A stretch of DNA of 8,916 nucleotides from CALKUP01 sp964492735. GTDB taxonomy: Bacteria; Patescibacteriota; Patescibacteriia; UBA9570; XYC2-FULL-38-9. The stretch is taken from positions 1-8,916 of the forward strand of contig CAZBLE010000025.1 of assembly GCA_964492735.1 (NCBI GenBank). Reading direction: 5' to 3'. Made by a program: the position numbers and the translations under genes. The notes below the pieces were generated by a model. It searched no databases and was not told where the DNA came from. It saw nothing but the letters and a program-made list of their open reading frames with translations. Shown one piece after another: positions 1 to 6,406 of this stretch. How positions within the stretch are numbered: position 1 is the first letter of the stretch; every line of letters begins with the position of its first letter.

Positions 1-7
1 GCAGTTG

Positions 8-559
8 TCATTGGAGTTTTCCGATATGGTAAAAATAATGGAACAAACCATCGACACTTCCTGTCGTTTGCGCCTCAGCTGCCAGTGTCACATAATCAGT
101 AAGTGTGATTTCCCGTACTCGCAAAAATTCATTTTCATCGAGTGACTGCTCGGAAACCTTTTTGCATCCAGTTGCAAGAAATGTGTACTTACGCAATGTT
201 GAATACCCATCTGGTTTTGTTTCGCCGATGAGCTCAATCTGCTCCGGCGTGTAGCCCGTCTCTTCGAGAAGTTCGCGTTCAGCGGCAACAGTAATATCTT
301 CCGCATCTTCAACATATCCCCCTGGAATATCGGACATAATCGCCTCAGGACCTGGTCGGTATTGGTCAACGATTAACAAATGTTCATCATCCGTAAACGC
401 AATCACTTGCACAACAGTTTGTGTATTTGTAATGTCCATCACCACTTCTTTTCCGTTTGGTAGCACAAAATTACGCGTCATCAAACGACGAAATCCGCCG
501 CGCGCTAGATAGGCTTCTTCACTGATTTTTTTCCATGTGAGCTCTGCGTCTGTCGTCAT
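8..559 (-). CDS. Nudix hydrolase, ADP-ribose pyrophosphatase-like (183 aa)
   Basis: Probable cytoplasmic Nudix hydrolase that splits a nucleoside diphosphate linked to another group, with ADP-ribose or a nucleotide sugar as the likeliest substrate. The Nudix box is canonical: G81-x5-E87-x7-R95-E96-L-L-E99-E100-T-G102-Y103, so all metal-binding glutamates are present. Just before it come VDQYRPG (64-70) and DIPGG (77-81), which match the QYR...PAGG pattern of the ADP-ribose pyrophosphatase (NudF-like) branch. The length of 183 residues suits that family. The start is ATG at 559; the protein ends HIGKLQ with TGA at 10-8, so it is complete. It lies 20 bp after the DUF2207 gene on the same strand and is probably co-transcribed with it. 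No Shine-Dalgarno motif precedes the ATG, but a perfect TATAAT lies 6 nt upstream. The family is certain from the box; the substrate is inference. Confidence 0.93.
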   Translation of the reverse strand: MTTDAELTWKKISEEAYLARGGFRRLMTRNFVLPNGKEVVMDITNTQTVVQVIAFTDDEHLLIVDQYRPGPEAIMSDIPGGYVEDAEDITVAAERELLEETGYTPEQIELIGETKPDGYSTLRKYTFLATGCKKVSEQSLDENEFLRVREITLTDYVTLAAEAQTTGSVDGLFHYFYHIGKLQ

Positions 560-565
560 ATGAGT

Positions 566-571
566 ATTATA
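566..571 (-). promoter_or_regulatory. Candidate -10 box just upstream of the Nudix gene
   Basis: The minus strand reads TATAAT six bases before the ATG at 559. If used, transcription would start at or next to the ATG and give a leaderless mRNA. No convincing -35 box is seen at 16-18 bp (the hexamer there reads GGTGGA), and the short AT-rich spacer could produce this match by chance. Confidence 0.25.
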
Positions 572-579
572 TTATTCTA

Positions 580-2562
580 TTACCAGCTTCCACCGCCGCC
601 GCCGCCAAAACCGCCACCTGAAAATCCACCAGCACCTGAACCGCCATTCGATGGGGCAACAACTGCTTGCGTAACGGTTTGCAACTGCTGCATATGAGAC
701 ACAAACACAAGTGGGGTAAACGGATCTGAACCGCTATACCACCCTGGTTGCGCCGCATACAACCCTTCAAAATGTTTCGCCCATTTTTCCTCAACACCCA
801 GAACCATTGCAAATGGGAGTACTGACTCAAATAATTGTTGGTATTTTTTAGGATCATTGAAAAATTCAATGCGTGATTTTTCTGCAACTGCTAAATATTT
901 TTGATACCCTTTTAATTGTCGATATATTTCAGCCCCTTTCGCTGTACGCTGTCCCATGAATGGTGCGAAGAAAAAACCAATAAGCGGCGCAATTGGCAAT
1001 AGCAACCACGCACCTCCAAGTCCTTCGCTAAATAAGAAGATGGTGAAAATAATCGCACCAACGAAGCTTACGCTATGGATCGTAAAGTCAATATTCCGTG
1101 CTTTTTCTGGACTACGACGAAAATATCCTCGCTGAATAACTGAATCAAAAACTGCTGTGCGCAATGAGACAATGTGTTTCACTATTAGAGGACGAGAATC
1201 AAGTAGCGTAGCTTGTGTTCCAACAGCAGCAGCGCGATCTGCGAAGATCATCTCAAAAACAATTTCATCTACACGACTCACAACATGCTTTTGTAAACTT
1301 TCACCAAGTGCCGGCAACTGCTGTACCACTTCAAATGTATACGTTGGTTTTTGCAACGACTGAAACATACCTTCAGGATCTTTTTGGATAATCTTAATGC
1401 ATCCAAGTGTTGCCAAAAATATTAAATGACTTGAAACAGCTGTCGATTCAACTTTTTGTTTTAACACCGCTGAAACTTCTAAGGGCGACAACTGATCTGG
1501 TACATCAAATTCTGTAACAATCACTTTTGACGCGTTCGGCTCTTTTCCATAGCGCAGAAATACCCAGACAACAGCGATGAGGTAAGTAATCAATACTAGC
1601 ACTGGCACAACATATCCAAATACAGTATATGAAGCCTTTGGTTTCCATGGAATAACAACGTCGTGAATCTGCCCTGGAGTAAGTGTTACTGTTTCATGAA
1701 ATGCTTCAAAAAATGGTCGGCGCGCTTCAATGACATGCACTCTCGGCGAGACAACGTATCGGCCCGAAGCTGAATTTGATTCAATCACAACACCATCAAT
1801 AGATGTACTGCCTGAAAGATCGTCTGTTATGGCTAATGCAGCCGCATCATCTACCGCTGTTCCTGGCAAATCGACTTGAATCGTCAATCCCTCTCCTGCG
1901 TTAAGGCGACGCTCAAGTGTATATATGAGCGCATTTGTTTCCGCATCCACTGACGTTGCACATCCATCTCCAATGCCCAGGCCTGCCATGCCAACAAAAC
2001 ATCGTTGTTCAGAAACATCTTGTGCCTGCACTGTATCTGGCAAATGAAGTGTTACAACCGAAGCTTCTGTAGGCACCTCCCACTCCGTTCCAATGGCATT
2101 CCATGCAAAGCGATCCATTTTTTCACTGAACAATCCGACCGGAGCTTGAAATGAATAACGCATGATGTATGTATGCACTCCAGTAATTGTTTTACCTGGA
2201 TCACCAATTTTCCAAACCGCGTTTTGCGCATCACTTTCATCAGAATATGGATACGTAGAACCTTTTTCATCTGTAATCGCAGTGAGTTGCAATGGATGTG
2301 CTCCATCTGAAAATTGAATAGGCACATGACGAAAAATACCATGGCGATCTGGCGTTGAACCAAAATCATATGTAATCGTTTCAATCACGTCGACGGTATT
2401 TTCTGCATTCAGCGTCAAATCAACCCCGTATGATTGAATTTTTTCTGTTGCAGCAAACGTTGATGTTGGTAGCAAAACAAACGCAACGCTCACAATGAAC
2501 AAAAAAAATATTGCGCGATAGGTGGATGAAAGGAGTGAAGATAGATATTTCATAGAAAGCAT
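580..2562 (-). CDS. DUF2207-family membrane protein with glycine-rich tail (660 aa)
   Basis: Predicted membrane protein of the DUF2207 family; the molecular function of the family is unknown. A hydrophobic signal segment (about 17-34) is followed by a signal-peptidase-like STFA-A site near 38. A large extracytoplasmic domain (about 38-312) carries the family-typical early pattern ETITYDF (61-67) and HGIFRHVP (74-81), and C188 and C201, which could form a disulfide. A membrane helix (about 313-336) ends at RYGKEP (337-342), where positive charges fit the inner face. A cytoplasmic part includes LSPLEVSAVL (358-367). Two further helices lie at about 496-511 and 517-535. The last cytoplasmic part has the typical DPKKY...LPFAMVLGVEEKWAKHF (570-598). 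The protein ends in a glycine-rich tail finishing GGGGGGSW. The ATG at 2562 directly follows the SDR stop (TAA|ATG on the minus strand); the next ATG (M4, 2553) is an equally good start. Neither has a Shine-Dalgarno motif. Co-transcription with the SDR gene upstream and the Nudix gene downstream is likely. Confidence 0.9.
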   Translation of the reverse strand: MLSMKYLSSLLSSTYRAIFFLFIVSVAFVLLPTSTFAATEKIQSYGVDLTLNAENTVDVIETITYDFGSTPDRHGIFRHVPIQFSDGAHPLQLTAITDEKGSTYPYSDESDAQNAVWKIGDPGKTITGVHTYIMRYSFQAPVGLFSEKMDRFAWNAIGTEWEVPTEASVVTLHLPDTVQAQDVSEQRCFVGMAGLGIGDGCATSVDAETNALIYTLERRLNAGEGLTIQVDLPGTAVDDAAALAITDDLSGSTSIDGVVIESNSASGRYVVSPRVHVIEARRPFFEAFHETVTLTPGQIHDVVIPWKPKASYTVFGYVVPVLVLITYLIAVVWVFLRYGKEPNASKVIVTEFDVPDQLSPLEVSAVLKQKVESTAVSSHLIFLATLGCIKIIQKDPEGMFQSLQKPTYTFEVVQQLPALGESLQKHVVSRVDEIVFEMIFADRAAAVGTQATLLDSRPLIVKHIVSLRTAVFDSVIQRGYFRRSPEKARNIDFTIHSVSFVGAIIFTIFLFSEGLGGAWLLLPIAPLIGFFFAPFMGQRTAKGAEIYRQLKGYQKYLAVAEKSRIEFFNDPKKYQQLFESVLPFAMVLGVEEKWAKHFEGLYAAQPGWYSGSDPFTPLVFVSHMQQLQTVTQAVVAPSNGGSGAGGFSGGGFGGGGGGSW

Positions 2563-3396
2563 TTATGACATTCGAAAATATAAACGAATTAAGGCCGCGT
2601 ACAGACGCTGCGGAATAATCGCATGAATAAACAATAACAGTCGAGCATTTTGACCTACTGGATAACGTAATTTTGGAGACGTGTCGCTCGCTGCCTGCAC
2701 AATAGTCCGCGCAACAACACTCGGGCTTGTGCCGTTTGCCCCCGCGGTGTTTAACACTGGCATGGCTTTTGCAAGTAGTGCTTCATACTCTGCAATACCA
2801 TCAGCATTTGAGTGCGCCATTGAACGTGAATAAAAATCTGTTTTAATTGCGCCCGGCTCGATTAATTTCACGCGGATGTTTTGCGGCGCGAGCTCAAATT
2901 GCAATGATTCTGTAAAACCTTCAACAGCAAATTTTGTTCCATGATAGACACTATAGAGCGGAAACGTCACTCGCCCGCCCATGGATGCGATGTTGATAAT
3001 TGTGCCACCGCCGTTTGCTCGCATGTGCGGTAACACGGCTTTTGTCATGCGCATGAGCCCAAGAACATTTGTATCAAACTGCTGTGCAATTGCAGTGTCG
3101 TCCATGGTTTCAAATGGACCGGTGAGCGCATAGCCCGCGTTATTGACCAGCACATCAATATGCTGGAACCGCTCAATGGCAGCGGCAACACCGGAAGTGA
3201 CGGTTTCGGCGCGGCCCACATCAAGCTCAACGATCAAGCAGTTTGGATATGCGGCGAGGTCCGCGACCTTGTCTTTTGAACGCATCGTCGCGACCACGTT
3301 CCAACCATTCTTCAAAAATTCTTCGGCCGCAGCTTTGCCAATACCACTTGAAGCGCCAGTAATAAACACTGTTTTATTGTGAGTCATAGAGATCAT
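2563..3396 (-). CDS. Classical short-chain dehydrogenase/reductase (277 aa)
   Basis: Cytoplasmic NAD(P)-dependent oxidoreductase of the classical SDR family; substrate unknown. The Rossmann cofactor motif TGASSGIG is at 13-20 and NNAG at 85-88. The catalytic set is N110, S138, Y151 and K155 (YHGTK), followed by the PG motif at 181-182 and T186. R39 after the second strand (ATMRS) suggests NADP(H) preference, by analogy with other classical SDRs. The length suits the group with a slightly long C-terminal end (IHAIIPQRLYAALIRLYF), which is hydrophobic and may pack against membrane or a partner. The ATG at 3396 is listed; M4 at 3387 (MTHNKTVFITG) is at least as likely, since most relatives start 5-10 residues before the glycine motif. 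No Shine-Dalgarno motif precedes either. It is the first gene after the proS terminator and abuts the DUF2207 gene, so it probably heads a three-gene cluster with the DUF2207 and Nudix genes. Confidence 0.95.
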   Translation of the reverse strand: MISMTHNKTVFITGASSGIGKAAAEEFLKNGWNVVATMRSKDKVADLAAYPNCLIVELDVGRAETVTSGVAAAIERFQHIDVLVNNAGYALTGPFETMDDTAIAQQFDTNVLGLMRMTKAVLPHMRANGGGTIINIASMGGRVTFPLYSVYHGTKFAVEGFTESLQFELAPQNIRVKLIEPGAIKTDFYSRSMAHSNADGIAEYEALLAKAMPVLNTAGANGTSPSVVARTIVQAASDTSPKLRYPVGQNARLLLFIHAIIPQRLYAALIRLYFRMS

Positions 3397-3398
3397 GT

Positions 3399-3404
3399 GT
3401 TATA
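3399..3404 (-). promoter_or_regulatory. Candidate -10 box for the SDR gene
   Basis: The minus strand reads TATAAC, five of six bases of the -10 consensus, two bases before the first possible ATG (3396) and 11 bases before the second (3387). A start point at the usual distance would fall after the first ATG, which would favour M4 as the real start with a very short leader. No clear -35 box is seen; the upstream sequence is the T-rich terminator arm. Confidence 0.3.
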
Positions 3405-3415
3405 TGCGATAGGTA

Positions 3416-3448
3416 AAATAAAAGATAGATCTAGTCTACCTTTTATTT
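3416..3448 (-). terminator. Probable intrinsic terminator of proS (left copy of duplicated sequence)
   Basis: On the minus strand AAATAAAAGGTAGA, loop CTAGA, then TCTATCTTTTATTT forms a 14-bp stem with a single G-U wobble. The T-rich 3' arm acts as the U tract and the A-rich 5' arm gives a bidirectional look. The core GGTAGA/TCTATC is GC-poor, so it may be a weak terminator. This copy lies left of the gap and is probably the same molecule as the one at 3571-3603. Confidence 0.55.
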
Positions 3449-3453
3449 GTACT

Positions 3454-3553
3454 NNNNNNNNNNNNNNNNNNNNNNNNNNNNNNNNNNNNNNNNNNNNNNN
3501 NNNNNNNNNNNNNNNNNNNNNNNNNNNNNNNNNNNNNNNNNNNNNNNNNNNNN
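3454..3553. other. Assembly gap of exactly 100 N
   Basis: One hundred Ns separate the SDR gene from proS. The round number is the usual placeholder for a gap of unknown size. Identical 55-bp sequence abuts both sides, so the true gap is probably zero or negative. No gene should be called across it. Confidence 0.99.
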
Positions 3554-3608
3554 GTTATATGCGATAGGTAAAATAAAAGATAGATCTAGTCTACCTTTTA
3601 TTTGTACT
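3554..3608. repeat. 55-bp direct repeat, right copy, flanking the assembly gap
   Basis: Exact copy of 3399-3453, beginning at the first base after the Ns. If the two copies are one sequence, the space between the proS stop codon and the SDR ATG shrinks from 234 to 79 bp. Confidence 0.95.
3571..3603 (-). terminator. Probable intrinsic terminator of proS (copy next to the gene)
   Basis: Same hairpin as at 3416-3448. This copy lies 27 bp after the proS TAA (3633-3631), the expected place for a terminator. Read on the minus strand the one imperfect pair is G-U and stable; read on the plus strand it is an A-C mismatch. That asymmetry supports a function in minus-strand RNA. Confidence 0.55.
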
Positions 3609-3630
3609 TTTTCAAACGTATGCAAATTGC

Positions 3631-5061
3631 TTAGTAGCTTTTCGCAAAGAGCCAATCATGCTTCGCTTCCTTGCCTGTAATAAAGCATTTCGCATTTTTT
3701 GGCGCGGCGTCCATCTTGTCTTTCGGCAAGACGCGTGACACCATTGAATATTTTTCTTTCAAAAGCGCTTCGGACGCGGCGTCTTCTGACCAACTGGCTT
3801 CAAAAAAACCAACTTGATCACCAATTTCATCAATGCTTTCGATCCGATGCACATGCGTGCTTCGGAATTCAGATAGTTGATTCCACAATGTTTCGTGAAT
3901 ATCTGCCATCAATTGCTGCATGCCACTGACTGCTGCATCAGCTGTAAGATTTTCTTTTGTATTGAGATCACGACGGAATACTGTAACAGTTCCCGCTTCC
4001 GCTTCTTTGCCGCCAATTTCGAGACGCAATGGAACACCTTTGACTTCCCATTCGTTGAACTTAAATCCAGGGCTCATGTTGTCGCGCACATCTACTTTTA
4101 CGCGAAAATTTCCTGCTGCTTTCAACTGCGCTTCAACGTCACTCGTGTATTGGAGCACAACATCTTTATTCTCTTCTTTGAAAATCGGCACAATCACAAT
4201 TTGAATCGGCGCCACGTTTGGTGGCAATCGCAACCCGTGGTCATCCCCGTGCGCCATAATCACCGCACCAACTGCCCGCCAGGCAAATCCCCAGCTAGTT
4301 TGATGCGCAAAATGATCTTGCTCATCTTCACCGCGATATTTCACATCAAATACTTTTGCAAAATTCGTTCCAAGATAATGACTAGTTGCACCTTGAATCG
4401 CTTTTCCGTCACGAACCATAATTTCAACAGTTGTTGTCATATCAGCACCAGCAAATTTTTCTACTTCAGATTTTCGACCTTGAAACACTGGAATAGCCAT
4501 AAATTTATAGACCTGCTCATATAAATCCAACATCTGCCACACCTCAGCACGAGCTTCCGCTTCAGTTGCAAATGCACTGTGACCTTCCTGCCACTGAAAC
4601 TCACTCCAGCGAATAAATGCGCGAGGTCGTTTTTCCCACCGCACGACATTACACCATTGGTTTAAACGGAGTGGTAAATCGCGATAACTTTGAATCCATT
4701 TTGCATAGGTTGGGTACATCGCCGCTTCTGAGGTTGGGCGCACAGCTAGTTTTTCTTTAAGCTCTTTGCCTCCACCGTGTGTCACAACCGCCAGCTCAGG
4801 AGCAAAGCCTTCAACATGATCTTCTTCTGCTTCGAGATTTGCCATCGGCACAAAAATTGGAAAATACACATTTTCTGCGCCTGTTGATTCGATTAACCGA
4901 GCCATTTCAGCGCGCATTAAATCCCAGATCTTATAACCATACGGCTTCACAATGCCGCAACCGCGCACTTCTGAACTTTCCGCTAAATCCGCTTCTCGCA
5001 CCACATCTTGATACCAGTCAGCAAAATTGTCACTTTGAGGAGTAATTGTTGTCTTTTTCAT
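3631..5061 (-). CDS. proS: Prolyl-tRNA synthetase, archaeal/eukaryotic-type (476 aa)
   Basis: Class II aminoacyl-tRNA synthetase that charges tRNA-Pro with proline in the cytoplasm. It is the short type without the bacterial editing insertion. Motif 1 is VRGCGIVKPYGYKIWD (32-47), followed by HVEGFAPELAVVTHGGG (82-98) and the proline-site loop VRPTSEA (107-113). Motif 2 spans VVRWEKRPRAF (139-149) to WQEGHSAFAT (157-166), and motif 3 is HGDDHGLRLPPNVAP (271-285). The anticodon-binding domain runs from about 288 to 395. The C-terminal domain ends in AKSY, matching the conserved final tyrosine. Oddly, three of four zinc cysteines expected in this type are replaced: S425 and S430 in WSEDAASE, and T462 in CFITGK; only C459 remains. 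The length matches the family. It lies 38 bp after the flavoprotein gene on the same strand and is followed by a probable terminator. The ATG at 5061 has no Shine-Dalgarno motif. Confidence 0.97.
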   Translation of the reverse strand: MKKTTITPQSDNFADWYQDVVREADLAESSEVRGCGIVKPYGYKIWDLMRAEMARLIESTGAENVYFPIFVPMANLEAEEDHVEGFAPELAVVTHGGGKELKEKLAVRPTSEAAMYPTYAKWIQSYRDLPLRLNQWCNVVRWEKRPRAFIRWSEFQWQEGHSAFATEAEARAEVWQMLDLYEQVYKFMAIPVFQGRKSEVEKFAGADMTTTVEIMVRDGKAIQGATSHYLGTNFAKVFDVKYRGEDEQDHFAHQTSWGFAWRAVGAVIMAHGDDHGLRLPPNVAPIQIVIVPIFKEENKDVVLQYTSDVEAQLKAAGNFRVKVDVRDNMSPGFKFNEWEVKGVPLRLEIGGKEAEAGTVTVFRRDLNTKENLTADAAVSGMQQLMADIHETLWNQLSEFRSTHVHRIESIDEIGDQVGFFEASWSEDAASEALLKEKYSMVSRVLPKDKMDAAPKNAKCFITGKEAKHDWLFAKSY

Positions 5062-5069
5062 AGAAATTC

Positions 5070-5097
5070 ATACTACCACGTTTTCGGGGTTGTTCAA
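5070..5097 (-). promoter_or_regulatory. Candidate proS promoter
   Basis: The minus strand has TTGAAC (5097-5092), a 16-bp spacer and TAGTAT (5075-5070), each matching four of six consensus bases. The -10 box ends 8 bases before the proS ATG, so the transcript would be leaderless or nearly so. The boxes are weak; read-through from the upstream flavoprotein gene is the alternative. Confidence 0.3.
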
Positions 5098-5099
5098 GT

Positions 5100-6350
5100 T
5101 TAGCAGTGCGTTCCTGCAACAAAACCGGTTGTCCAGCACAGCTGCAACGAAAAACCGCCAGACGGTCGATTAATGTGGAGCAAATCACCAGTCACAAACA
5201 AATTGCTGATTTTTTTTGACCGCATCGTTTTCATATCAATTTCAGAGAGCGCCACCCCACCGTCAGCCACAATCGCTTTTTCAAAACCAGCCAGCGCAGA
5301 CACAGTCACCGGCAGCGCTTTTAAAAGATGAATCAAAGCGCGACGCTGGTCTCGCAGAAGAACACTCCCTGTCAGGGTCGCGCTGTCCTGCCCTGTCTCA
5401 GTCGCGAGCAATGCAAGCACCGGAGTAACAAGTGTTGCGGGAATCATTTCAGTCAAAATATTTTTTACCTGCTTACTTGATGCGAGCGCGATCATATCAC
5501 GCAAGCGGGCATCAAGCGCTCCATGATCAACACTTGGAAACAGATCAATCGCCGCTGACACCTTTGATCCTTTTTTAAGTGGATGCACAATCTCTCCTGA
5601 AAGATTTAAAATCATTGGTCCGGAAAGTCCTTGGTGCGTGCACAACACATTGCCTCGCTTGCGCGCTATCTTCGCACTATCAACAAACACTGTAACCGAA
5701 ACATCTTCGAGCGTTACACCAGAAGCCTTTTTCATCCAATTATCAGCGCAGAGCCACGGGACAAGTGTCGGTGTCGGCGACACAACAGTGTGCCCAAGCG
5801 CGCGGAGCCAATCAAAACCATCACCAGTTGATCCTGTTTCCGGGCGAGAATTTCCACCCGTTGCGAGCACGTATGCAGCAGCTTGAAGAACCTCTCCACC
5901 ACACACAACTCCAGTAATCTCACCACCTGCACTTTCAATCTGCTTCACAATCGCCTGCGTGCGAATCTCGACACCCAGCCGCTCACATTCTTCGCTGAGC
6001 ACACGCACAACATCTGGCGCAGATTCCGAAACTGGGAACGCGCGATTATTCGCCTCAACTTTTATTGGAAGCCCGAGCTCTTCAAAAAACTCCACTGTAT
6101 CTTCATTTGAAAATTGCGCGAACGGAGAAAATAAAAATTTTGCGGCTGCTCCATAATTTGCAAGCAGCGCATGTCGGTCTGACTGCACATTTGTGATGTT
6201 ACATCGACCTCCGCCCGTAATCGCGAGCTTTTTTCCGACTACAGCATTTTTTTCCAAAATCAAAACCCGCTGTCCGCGACGCGCCGCAACAACAGCCGCC
6301 ATCAAACCAGATGCTCCGCCGCCAATAATAATAAGATTGTATTTTTTCAT
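5100..6350 (-). CDS. BaiN/HI0933-family FAD-dependent oxidoreductase (416 aa)
   Basis: Cytoplasmic flavoprotein of the HI0933/YhiN/BaiN family, often annotated as NAD(P)/FAD-dependent or aminoacetone oxidoreductase; the true substrate is unknown for most members. The FAD-binding Rossmann motif IIGGGASGLMAA is at 8-19, with E33 in ILEKN placed to hold the adenosine ribose. The family signature VGKKLAITGGGRCNITN is at 38-54. Further family motifs are ATGGNSRPETGSTGDG (163-178), CTHQGLSGPMILNLSG (237-252), and DGGVAL-EI-KTMRSKK (363-380). The end is TGDLLHINRPSGGF (387-400) then LQLCWTTGFVAG (402-413). Many relatives have GE.LD and GGYNLQ.A at this place, so this is a variant subgroup. Length is typical. 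The ATG at 6350 precedes the FAD motif by nine residues, the normal distance. It is 38 bp upstream of proS, and the two may share a transcript. No functional link to ProRS is evident. Confidence 0.93.
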   Translation of the reverse strand: MKKYNLIIIGGGASGLMAAVVAARRGQRVLILEKNAVVGKKLAITGGGRCNITNVQSDRHALLANYGAAAKFLFSPFAQFSNEDTVEFFEELGLPIKVEANNRAFPVSESAPDVVRVLSEECERLGVEIRTQAIVKQIESAGGEITGVVCGGEVLQAAAYVLATGGNSRPETGSTGDGFDWLRALGHTVVSPTPTLVPWLCADNWMKKASGVTLEDVSVTVFVDSAKIARKRGNVLCTHQGLSGPMILNLSGEIVHPLKKGSKVSAAIDLFPSVDHGALDARLRDMIALASSKQVKNILTEMIPATLVTPVLALLATETGQDSATLTGSVLLRDQRRALIHLLKALPVTVSALAGFEKAIVADGGVALSEIDMKTMRSKKISNLFVTGDLLHINRPSGGFSLQLCWTTGFVAGTHC

Positions 6351-6406
6351 TCATTGTTATACTGCCGAAAATATGGTAAAAAAGCAATAAGATCATTGTT
6401 TTTTTC
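6351..6406. promoter_or_regulatory. Divergent promoter region with overlapping -10 boxes
   Basis: This 56-bp space must serve both the flavoprotein (minus) and the large Nudix protein (plus). On the minus strand TATAAC (6361-6356) lies 5 bases before the ATG at 6350. On the plus strand an extended -10, TGTTATACT (6355-6363), precedes the ATG at 6407 by 43 bases. The two share the TATA core at 6358-6361, so polymerase could not occupy both at once. Neither has a strong -35 box. Neither gene has a Shine-Dalgarno motif; the plus-strand ATG is preceded by a T run. Confidence 0.45.

Larger units (their letters stand above)
3399..3453. repeat. 55-bp direct repeat, left copy, flanking the assembly gap
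   Basis: Bases 3399-3453 are identical to 3554-3608, and each copy touches the run of Ns. A length of exactly 55 equals a common de Bruijn assembly word size. The pair is therefore best read as the shared end of two contigs that were scaffolded without merging, not as a biological repeat. Confidence 0.95.

Noticed and set aside
3399..3608. Direct repeats as attachment sites or a CRISPR-like repeat pair
   Set aside because: Only two copies, both touching the N run and exactly 55 bp; a contig overlap explains them fully. No spacers, integrase or cas genes are present.
3379..3680. Short frames running through the Ns
   Set aside because: They consist mainly of unknown residues across the assembly gap and have no support.
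3877..4524. 215-codon open frame on the plus strand inside proS
   Set aside because: It is antisense to the clearly conserved ProRS. The predicted protein is rich in C, F, H and N with no domain, as expected for a shadow frame.
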